Shown here one piece after another: positions 27,250 through 33,988 of a stretch of 64,000 bases of DNA. Both the position numbers and the translations under genes were made by a program. The notes beneath the pieces are model-generated. The model saw only the letters and a list, made by a program, of their open reading frames with translations, had not been told where the DNA came from and did not search any database. The DNA lies in the NCBI RefSeq assembly GCF_000420865.1, contig NZ_ATVT01000003.1, positions 248,001 to 312,000 of the forward strand, given 5' to 3'. Positions within the stretch are counted from its first letter, which is position 1, and the number at the start of each line of letters is the position of its first letter. The DNA comes from Butyrivibrio sp. XPD2006 (GTDB taxonomy: Bacteria; Bacillota; Clostridia; Lachnospirales; Lachnospiraceae).

Positions 27250-27897
27250 ATGTACACTATTAAAAAGGTATTCTATCGTGTGCTTAGATACACATATCTG
27301 TTGCGTACTCGGGCAAAGAACAGAAACACAGATTTTACACTAATATCTCAGAATTGTATAGGGGGTGTAATATATAAAAACCTAGGTTTAGAATTTAAGT
27401 CTCCTACCATTGGCATGTTTATAGAAGGAGAGAATTTCATTAAACTTGTTCAGAACTTTAAATATTATATGAGCATTAAAGCTGTTCCGCTTAACGATGA
27501 ATATATAGATCCAATAGACAGTTCAATTCATTATCCTAAAATTGCTGTTGGTGATCTGGAAATATGTTGCCTGCACTACAAGAACTGCGAAGATGCAATT
27601 GATGCATGGGAAAGAAGACGTAAAAGAATTAATTATGATAAAATCTATGTTCTTGGTAATTCGTGGAATATGCACAGTGATGAACTACTTGTAAAAAAAC
27701 TCTTTGAAGTATCTCCATATAAGACAGCAGTGTTTGTAACTAAAGAGTGCAATTGCGAGGGGGCTATTTTGTTGCCAGGTGATTATTGGCATTTAGATAA
27801 TCGTGGTATAGTACGTCCTAATATAACAGACAACATGCCTAGAGGCTTTCATAAATATTTCGAAACCTTTTTTGATTATGTTTCTTGGCTTAATTGA
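27250..27897 (+). CDS. DUF1919 family exopolysaccharide-cluster protein
   Basis: 215 residues. FTLISQNCIGGVIYKNLGLEF followed closely by SPTIGMFIEG is the DUF1919 signature; NSWNMHSDELL and VFVTKECNC follow. The family is regularly found in exopolysaccharide clusters and is sometimes annotated as an acetyl- or other acyltransferase, without firm proof. AAGGAAGTGAG precedes the ATG. No membrane segment. It lies between the pyruvyltransferase and the flippase. Confidence 0.72.
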   Translation: MYTIKKVFYRVLRYTYLLRTRAKNRNTDFTLISQNCIGGVIYKNLGLEFKSPTIGMFIEGENFIKLVQNFKYYMSIKAVPLNDEYIDPIDSSIHYPKIAVGDLEICCLHYKNCEDAIDAWERRRKRINYDKIYVLGNSWNMHSDELLVKKLFEVSPYKTAVFVTKECNCEGAILLPGDYWHLDNRGIVRPNITDNMPRGFHKYFETFFDYVSWLN

Positions 27898-28081
27898 CGA
27901 TATGATTTAAATTTCTTAAGAAGGTTAATCCCTTTTAAAAGGTACCCCATTTATGGATTGATACTATGTACAATTTTGTTGAATAAATAGATATATTCAG
28001 ATCTAAAATATCCCCAATACTGGTACATTCTGGGAAAGCACAAACTAAATAGAACTACAATATAGAAAGAACAATATATAG

Positions 28082-29485
28082 ATGTCTAGAGAAAAAGAAT
28101 TTGCCAAAAATACGTTTATTCTGGCTTTAGGCCAGTTCCTTCCAAATTTGTTTAGTATTCTTTATATTCCATTAATAACAGGGCATTTCAGTACTTCAGA
28201 ATATGGAGAATATGATTACCTTCTTACAATTATCTCGCTCTTGCTACCTATAGCAACATTACAAATTCACTCTTCCGCGTTTCGTTTCTTGATTGAAGCA
28301 AGAGAGAATAAAGAAAAAAGCAAGTCAATAATAAGCAGTATTTTCTTTTTCACACTTATTGTTTCTTTGATAACTGTACTGATATTTGCATGTATTTACA
28401 CTAATGCTACATTCGAAAGAATCATCATAGGAATGTACATTATTTCTGATGCTTTTTTCACCCTTCTTTCATATATTGCCAGAGGACTCGCGGATAATGT
28501 TGGGTATTCAATTGCATCATTTATATTATCTGGGCTAAAGACAATGTTTGTATTTATTTGTCTTGTATTCCTAAAATCTGGATTATGGGGAGTTCTTACG
28601 GGAATATGCTTGAGCTATATTCTAGCAATGCTATTTATATTTATTAAAGAAGATTTACTTTCTTATATATCTGTTAAATCGGTTTCATTGTTAGTGATAA
28701 AAGAATGCATTGCTTATTCCTGGCCAATGGTTCCAAATAACCTTTCCAACTGGGTATTAAAAGTATCAGATAGAATTGTAATTACATTTTTCCTTGGGGT
28801 TGAAGCCAACGCTATATATGCAGCTGCAAATAACATTCCAAATATTCTAAATATGGCTAAATCGGTTGTAGTAATGGCATGGCAGGAAAATGCATCTATT
28901 GCACTTAATGATAAAGATGCCGCCGAATACTATTCCAAAGTTTTTAAAGATATGCTTTCATTGATTGCAGGTATAACGGCATTAATAATTGTATCCTCAC
29001 CATTACTGTTTATATTACTTATACGGGGCTCATATGAGGATGCCTATTATCAGATGCCAATTCTTTTTCTGGGTGTATTCTTTGGATGTATGTCCAGCTT
29101 TCAGGGTGGGATTTACATTGCACACAAAAGAACTGTTAACGTCGGAGTAACAACTATTATAGCAGCAGTAATAAATCTGTTATTAGATCTGCTCCTTGTC
29201 AATAGCATTGGCATATCTGCAGGATCTGTTTCTACACTGGTAAGCTACCTGTTCCTGTTTGTATTTAGGCTTTTCGATATTAAGCGTTTTCAGGAAATCA
29301 ATTACTCTTATATACAGATTATTGCTTATTCCGTTTTTTTAGGCGCTATATGCATTTTTAGCTTATTCAGAACACCTTTTATATATGTGCTTAATGCACT
29401 ATTAGGCTTTATATTTGCAATAAATATAAATAGAGCATTTCTCTTAAATATTTCAAAAAAACTTCTAAGGAAATCATCAATGTGA
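28082..29485 (+). CDS. Wzx-type polysaccharide flippase
   Basis: 467 residues with about 14 membrane helices, the size and layout of MATE/PST polysaccharide flippases. FAKNTFILALGQFLPNLFSI at the N-terminus and YSWPMVPNNLSNWVLKVSDR near 215 are typical. It would move the lipid-linked repeat unit across the membrane for polymerisation or ligation outside. Its presence shows that this island encodes a Wzx-type pathway, although no initiating sugar-phosphate transferase is in the window. The 184 bases upstream hold no recognisable feature. Confidence 0.9.
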   Translation: MSREKEFAKNTFILALGQFLPNLFSILYIPLITGHFSTSEYGEYDYLLTIISLLLPIATLQIHSSAFRFLIEARENKEKSKSIISSIFFFTLIVSLITVLIFACIYTNATFERIIIGMYIISDAFFTLLSYIARGLADNVGYSIASFILSGLKTMFVFICLVFLKSGLWGVLTGICLSYILAMLFIFIKEDLLSYISVKSVSLLVIKECIAYSWPMVPNNLSNWVLKVSDRIVITFFLGVEANAIYAAANNIPNILNMAKSVVVMAWQENASIALNDKDAAEYYSKVFKDMLSLIAGITALIIVSSPLLFILLIRGSYEDAYYQMPILFLGVFFGCMSSFQGGIYIAHKRTVNVGVTTIIAAVINLLLDLLLVNSIGISAGSVSTLVSYLFLFVFRLFDIKRFQEINYSYIQIIAYSVFLGAICIFSLFRTPFIYVLNALLGFIFAININRAFLLNISKKLLRKSSM

Positions 29486-29512
29486 GTTTGAACGTTTTGG
29501 AAAGGAATTACT

Positions 29513-30343
29513 GTGAAAGTATTAATTAATGAAAGACTAAGTGGTCACACCACATTTAAAACAGGTGGAATTGTAAAGGAATATTACATACCAGAAAATG
29601 CACAGGAACTTATAAGTATATATAGCGATGAAGCCAGAATAATAGGTGGAGGATCCAATATCCTCGCAGCAGACCATGATTTCAACAAAGTCATTGATGT
29701 CGGATCATTTAACACTGATTTTATTTCATATGGGAAAGGCAAATACAAGGTTGGGGCATCCGTTAGGTTGCAGCAATTAATCAAGAGAATAAACTCCGAG
29801 GGGTATGGTGGAATAGAATATTTATACTCTGTGCCCGGTTTAATCGGAGGTGCCACTGTTATGAATGCAGGCCGTGGTAAATCCTATCATCAGTGTATCT
29901 CAGATTATATCGATAAGGTAGTAGCTATAGAAGGCGGTAAACTCAAGTATCTAACAAAAAATGAATGTAATTTTGGCTATAGAGATTCTCTTTTTAAACA
30001 TTCTGGTATGGTAATAGTATCGGTGGGGTTCTCTTTCCCCGAAATAACTTCTGAAGATAGCGAGAGGCTCATTCAACAGCGTATAGATCATTGTAGGCTG
30101 ACTCAGGACAACTCTTGCCCGAACTTTGGATCTGTTTTCTGTAAGAGTAATAAGTACATTATGAAGCTTGCGAAAAGGTTTTCAATTAAAAGTGGGAACT
30201 GCCACTTCTCGAACAAGACTACCAATTGGCTTCTTAATGATGGTGGAACATTTGACGATGCTATGAAATGTATTAAAAAAGTAGAGCGTATGCATGAAAT
30301 CCTTGGGCAGGAATGCAAGCGAGAGGTTATTGTGTGGGAATAA
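29513..30343 (+). CDS. MurB-like FAD-dependent reductase in a polysaccharide cluster
   Basis: 276 residues of the MurB family (UDP-N-acetylenolpyruvoylglucosamine reductase). The FAD segment ARIIGGGSNILA, YSVPGLIGGATVMNAG, NFGYRDSLF (the substrate Tyr), FGSVF (the catalytic Ser) and a C-terminal REV are all present, so it is probably active. Start is GTG at 29513 with AAAGGAA upstream. Cell-wall MurB is usually encoded elsewhere; its position at the end of a surface-glycan cluster suggests a paralogue that reduces an enolpyruvyl sugar to a lactyl-sugar in the glycan. That is inference; a displaced housekeeping murB is the alternative. Confidence 0.8.
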   Translation: MKVLINERLSGHTTFKTGGIVKEYYIPENAQELISIYSDEARIIGGGSNILAADHDFNKVIDVGSFNTDFISYGKGKYKVGASVRLQQLIKRINSEGYGGIEYLYSVPGLIGGATVMNAGRGKSYHQCISDYIDKVVAIEGGKLKYLTKNECNFGYRDSLFKHSGMVIVSVGFSFPEITSEDSERLIQQRIDHCRLTQDNSCPNFGSVFCKSNKYIMKLAKRFSIKSGNCHFSNKTTNWLLNDGGTFDDAMKCIKKVERMHEILGQECKREVIVWE

Positions 30344-30371
30344 AAAAATAAGTCATAGAAATGGAGACACT

Positions 30372-30950
30372 ATGAAGAAAATCATTACATTATTCGTTGT
30401 TTTACTCTTGGCGTTATCAATTCCGGTAACAAGTTCCGCCGCCGGAGTAACCAAGTACTCTTCCTGGTCAAAGTCTACAGCAAAAAAGATTCGTAATGCT
30501 GATGCTAATAAGAAATTGACCATTAAGGCTGGCCAGTTCACATCTTTCTCTCCGGAGATCAGAGATGCTATGATTGAGCGCCCTGATGTCCAGGTAACTG
30601 TAAAATGGAATAAAGATGGCACAGATATGAAGTTTGTTATTCGTGCCGGTACAGATGTAACGCAGGTTTTTGATGAGAAAGGATATGCTGGATTTGAATA
30701 CCTTCAAGGTTTCTTTGGCGAAAAAGGAAATACTAAGGAAGCAAAAGCAATTCAGACCAGAAAGGGTGACATTGCCAATGCGGTAACTGTTGTTGGATTG
30801 AAATCCTATGCGGGTAATAGTGAGGAATTCAATGCTTATCAATATTACAGTAGGTATGAAGATCTTCAGACTGCCATTGGCCCGGATGGGGATAAACTTT
30901 TAGAACACTATAACTCTTTTGGAAAAGCAGAAGGACGAGTAGGGAACTGA
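30372..30950 (+). CDS. Secreted protein with YYxxYxDL tail motif
   Basis: 192 residues. MKKIITLFVVLLLALSIPVT is a Sec signal peptide ending near SSAA. Residues about 60-120 form a module also found at the end of the secreted protein at 49580: RPDVQVTV, then DEKGYAGFEYLQGFFG. The C-terminus reads FNAYQYYSRYEDLQTAIGPD and then LLEHYNSFGKAEGR, a repeat-like motif common in Lachnospiraceae surface proteins. Start at 30372 has GGAG upstream; a frame opening at 30294 inside the MurB gene is rejected. Function unknown; a wall- or glycan-binding role is a guess. Confidence 0.7.
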   Translation: MKKIITLFVVLLLALSIPVTSSAAGVTKYSSWSKSTAKKIRNADANKKLTIKAGQFTSFSPEIRDAMIERPDVQVTVKWNKDGTDMKFVIRAGTDVTQVFDEKGYAGFEYLQGFFGEKGNTKEAKAIQTRKGDIANAVTVVGLKSYAGNSEEFNAYQYYSRYEDLQTAIGPDGDKLLEHYNSFGKAEGRVGN

Positions 30951-30957
30951 CTAAATC

Positions 30958-30981
30958 AAGACCGCCTGTAAAGGCGGTCTT
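30958..30981 (+). terminator. Hairpin after the secreted-protein gene
   Basis: AAGACCGCC pairs perfectly with GGCGGTCTT around a 6-base loop, seven bases after the stop codon. A T-tract is lacking, so it may act as an mRNA end stabiliser or weak terminator. The 120 bases after it hold no gene. Confidence 0.55.
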
Positions 30982-31067
30982 GAATGACATGACAATTACT
31001 GAAAGGGTGACAGGCACTTAGTAGAATTTATCACAAAGTTCAGTAAACAGATATGTCTTTTACCCAA

Positions 31068-31094
31068 GAAAAAGGAGCAGCTATGCGCTGCTCC
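31068..31094 (-). terminator. Intrinsic terminator of the Rpn gene
   Basis: On the minus strand GGAGCAGC pairs with GCTGCTCC around a 5-base loop and is followed by TTTTTCTT, directly after the stop codon of the gene at 31106. Confidence 0.85.
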
Positions 31095-31105
31095 CTAAAT
31101 GACAA

Positions 31106-32113
31106 TCAATTAGCGGTTACTGCCAAAGTCTCCTTCGTATCAGCCTTTGCGAAGAGTTCATCGATTTTTGAATTGGTAAGATTGTAATCATTAACAAGGT
31201 TTTCACGAATCTCTTCATCCGGTATATGGTGCCTACGGGAGAAACAAATGAGTTTTAATGCAGCATCTTCCGTAACTTCGCGGGTAACTTCACGAGTAAC
31301 TTCACGGGTAACTTCACGAGTAACTTCACGAGTAATATCTCGTTTTAATGACAATTCACGATCCCATTGTTGCATATATTTGCCGATGACCTCCTTCCGA
31401 TTTTTTACTTTTGTAACGATATTTTCTATAGCATCAATATCGTTGTTTGGAACAGAGGGTTTCTGTCCTGTTACTATGTATTTTAACATCTCTTTAAGCT
31501 TTTTACTATGCTCAGATGATATTTTTACCGGACTGCCAAGGGCATCAAAGTTAGAATTTCCATTGCAGTAAAGGTAAATGTGACGTATTCCGTCATCATA
31601 GGCTATGTTTGGATGCGTTAATAAACAAGTACTTGCTTCGTAATACATGTCACCGGCCCCAAATGGGTCATAGGAGAGGATGGTAACGGATACAAAGTTT
31701 GGAAGCTCGTCATAGTCGTTTCCGGATTCAAGGCTTTTTACGTCGTGCAGGGCTCCGTAGTATCTGAATCTTTTGGGAAGATACTTTCTGTCAGATTCTC
31801 TGTTTTCCATTTCTACATCATAAATTGTGGCAATAAAATTGTTGTTTTGTGTATCTTCCTCGATATAGGCATCAAAGCGAATTCCATGATAGGAAGTGTC
31901 GATAGCCTGATACGATTTCTGGGACGTAACATCATCGATGACAAAGTCTTTGTTAAAGACTGCTTTTAAGATGCTTTTCATTATTACTTTTGCGTCATCT
32001 TTGTTTTCAAGGGTGCTGTCAAAGAGGAATCCATCAATAAGGTTCATAGAGGCGACACTTTTCTTCGCTTCATTAAAAGATAGTTTTCCAGAGTTTCTTG
32101 TTCCTGTGTTCAT
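31106..32113 (-). CDS. Rpn-family PD-(D/E)XK nuclease/transposase-like protein with TREV repeats
   Basis: 335 residues. GIRFDAYIEED and IATIYDVEMEN carry the Asp and Glu of the PD-(D/E)XK core as arranged in the Rpn (recombination-promoting nuclease, PF12784) family; SVTILSYDPFGAG follows. Near residue 265-288 the tetrapeptide T-R-E-V is repeated five times, encoded by 12-base DNA repeats at 31271-31342. The ATG at 32113 has GAAAGGA eight bases upstream; an ATG 108 bases earlier would add an unlikely leader. Monocistronic, with a perfect tandem repeat in its upstream region. Rpn proteins are linked to DNA mobility or phage defence; which applies here is unknown. Confidence 0.8.
   Translation of the reverse strand: MNTGTRNSGKLSFNEAKKSVASMNLIDGFLFDSTLENKDDAKVIMKSILKAVFNKDFVIDDVTSQKSYQAIDTSYHGIRFDAYIEEDTQNNNFIATIYDVEMENRESDRKYLPKRFRYYGALHDVKSLESGNDYDELPNFVSVTILSYDPFGAGDMYYEASTCLLTHPNIAYDDGIRHIYLYCNGNSNFDALGSPVKISSEHSKKLKEMLKYIVTGQKPSVPNNDIDAIENIVTKVKNRKEVIGKYMQQWDRELSLKRDITREVTREVTREVTREVTREVTEDAALKLICFSRRHHIPDEEIRENLVNDYNLTNSKIDELFAKADTKETLAVTAN
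31271..31342. repeat. 12-base in-frame tandem repeats
   Basis: About six copies of a 12-base unit, GGTAACTTCACG with an alternating A/G, encode the TREV tetrapeptide array of the Rpn-like protein. Such repeats expand and contract by slippage in steps of four residues without breaking the frame. Confidence 0.85.
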
Positions 32114-32223
32114 AAAAGTCCTTTCAAAAATGTAAAAAATGTGAATAAACTCAGCGAAAATGCTGATGCCGTCACGAATGTGACAACTGGCTCGGAATGA
32201 GCATAGAAACAATCGTAACAAAT

Positions 32224-32289
32224 AAATCTTAAGATTTACCGTCGAAATTTCTTAAGATTTTTTGTAGAATTCTTAAGATTTTTTGTAGA
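32224..32289. promoter_or_regulatory. Tandem 20-base repeats with CTTAAG cores, candidate operators
   Basis: TTCTTAAGATTTTTTGTAGA occurs twice, perfectly, at 32249-32268 and 32270-32289 (21-base period). A related palindrome, AAATCTTAAGATTT, lies at 32224-32237. The three CTTAAG cores start at 32228, 32251 and 32272, about two helical turns apart. They lie 110-175 bases upstream of the Rpn start and behind the convergent-side GT-C stop, so regulation of the Rpn gene is the best guess. Confidence 0.55.
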
Positions 32290-32357
32290 GCAAATGGTCA
32301 GGCAGACTTACGATACTCCAGGTATAGTAAAAGAGAAGTGCATTTTGTCTTGAAACA

Positions 32358-33878
32358 TCACCCATATCCCAGATAGAACGTCGCATATCTGGTGGCGCAG
32401 CAGGCGTCAACTTTCAGGATTATATTAACAAAGCTCACGACGTAAATATATAAAAAGCAGCTGAGCAGGATCATGGCACACAGCCTGAAGTTTCCTGAAT
32501 GTGAGAGGACAAGGATTATCACAAATATGATAAATGAAACAATACATGCAATGATAAGCGCCGTGGGAAGGTTATCTATAACATCCTGAGTCATAGTGAC
32601 ACTACGGGCATCGAAGCAGTAGTTCATAGACATCAGTGAATGAACATAGCAGTCGGCTCCCTTCATGGCAGGGGCTATCCTGACTCCGAAATACAGGGAA
32701 AAGAACATATACAGGGCAGTTGCCGGATAAACTGATTTTGGTGTTATCCGCTCTTTTTTTGCGATAAGTGAGTACGTCCCCATATACATGAGAACCGGGT
32801 ACATGCTTTCCAGGTATCTTCCAAATACGAGGTGGTCGCACCTGCTGACAGCAGTGCCATCCCAGTAAGCCATAGCTGTCCGGAAAAAGAATAAAAGCCC
32901 CAGTAAAAAGGCTCCTGCAAAAGTAAGCAGGCTAAAGAGGGAGATAATAGAGAATCGTTCTAAAGAAGCACCTTTTGATCTTCGCGAAGCAAACCCAAAG
33001 ACAGAAACCGTCCCGGCTATAATTCCAATCATCGTGATCCCCATTCCGGATACACATACATTCATCATCCACCCACAAAACGATTTAATTAAAACAATCT
33101 GACCGGACAGGGAAAAGAGCTCTCTGTATAGCTGGGGATCAAAGAAGCTGTCCAGCAGGTTGTAGGCAGGCTTTATACCAAGATAAACATATTCCCTTAA
33201 GAGATGATTACAAACTCTGTCCAGAAGAATAGATACAATGAAACTGATACCAAAAAATCTCCCCGAGACAAGAGTCCTTTTGGCCATGATCCTTATGAGT
33301 AAAAGTGTCAGAAGAGTTGATAGTACAATAATAATCCCCCTTTGGTGACACATAAATGCGTAAACGCAGATAAAACCAAGTGTTGCGCTGAGCATGTTCT
33401 TTTTTCTGCCGGAATCTGTACCGGCCGAGTATAACTCCAAAAGAAGATATATGATAACCCACGGAACCAGGAAAAGAGCGGGCTCAGCCCAGGTGTATTT
33501 TGTATACAAAAGAACTGACGGCATCATTCCGCATATCAGGGACAGCCAAAAGGATTCTTCTTTTTCAAAGCCAAAATGTTTTTTGGATATTCTGAAAATG
33601 AGAACAGGAATAAAGGCATCCAGAGCACTGTTGCAACAAAGAAGGAATTTGTATCTGATAACAGGATCTTTGATGAAGAGAAAAGCCGGAAGATAAAAAC
33701 AGGTCATTCCGTACTTGTAAAAGAATCCGTCTGTAGATAGAAAACTGCTCCAGTCGTAACCTGCCAGATAGGCAGCAGCCCCCATAGTCCCAAGGGCATC
33801 TTCCACCGGAGGTGCCGACAGAAAGAGGCTCGGCAGCGCAGATATGATAAAAGAAATAAAAAGTAGTATGAGTCCCAT
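32358..33878 (-). CDS. GT-C-like multispanning membrane protein
   Basis: 506 residues with about 11 membrane helices. First outer loop APPVEDALGTMGAAAYLAGY with Glu-Asp, then DGFFYKYGMTCFYLPAFLFI, MCHQRG near 185 and VFGRYLESMYPVL near 330 correspond to the landmarks of the GT-C proteins at 12606 and 23751. It lacks their soluble C-terminal tail. No good ribosome site lies before the ATG at 33878, so the start is uncertain by a few codons. It stands alone on the minus strand, divergent from the polymerase-like gene at 33989. A lipid-linked sugar transferase role is inferred. Confidence 0.65.
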   Translation of the reverse strand: MGLILLFISFIISALPSLFLSAPPVEDALGTMGAAAYLAGYDWSSFLSTDGFFYKYGMTCFYLPAFLFIKDPVIRYKFLLCCNSALDAFIPVLIFRISKKHFGFEKEESFWLSLICGMMPSVLLYTKYTWAEPALFLVPWVIIYLLLELYSAGTDSGRKKNMLSATLGFICVYAFMCHQRGIIIVLSTLLTLLLIRIMAKRTLVSGRFFGISFIVSILLDRVCNHLLREYVYLGIKPAYNLLDSFFDPQLYRELFSLSGQIVLIKSFCGWMMNVCVSGMGITMIGIIAGTVSVFGFASRRSKGASLERFSIISLFSLLTFAGAFLLGLLFFFRTAMAYWDGTAVSRCDHLVFGRYLESMYPVLMYMGTYSLIAKKERITPKSVYPATALYMFFSLYFGVRIAPAMKGADCYVHSLMSMNYCFDARSVTMTQDVIDNLPTALIIACIVSFIIFVIILVLSHSGNFRLCAMILLSCFLYIYVVSFVNIILKVDACCATRYATFYLGYG

Positions 33879-33922
33879 GAGATTATTGTACTACATCAAG
33901 ATGGAAAATGTATCACATAAGC

Positions 33923-33951
33923 TTGAAACGATATTAAAAATACCATAGAAT
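33923..33951 (+). promoter_or_regulatory. Promoter for the polymerase-SH3b and repeat-protein genes
   Basis: TTGAAA at 33923 and TAGAAT at 33946 with a 17-base spacer. Predicted start near 33958, 31 bases before the ATG at 33989, which has an AGGTGAG ribosome site. Confidence 0.6.
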
Positions 33952-33988
33952 TGTTTATAGTATAAAAAATCTGTGGGTTTTAGGTGAG

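Noticed and set aside
31271..31342. Short tandem repeats considered as a CRISPR array
   Set aside because: Units are 12 bases with no spacers and encode an in-frame TREV peptide array in a real gene.
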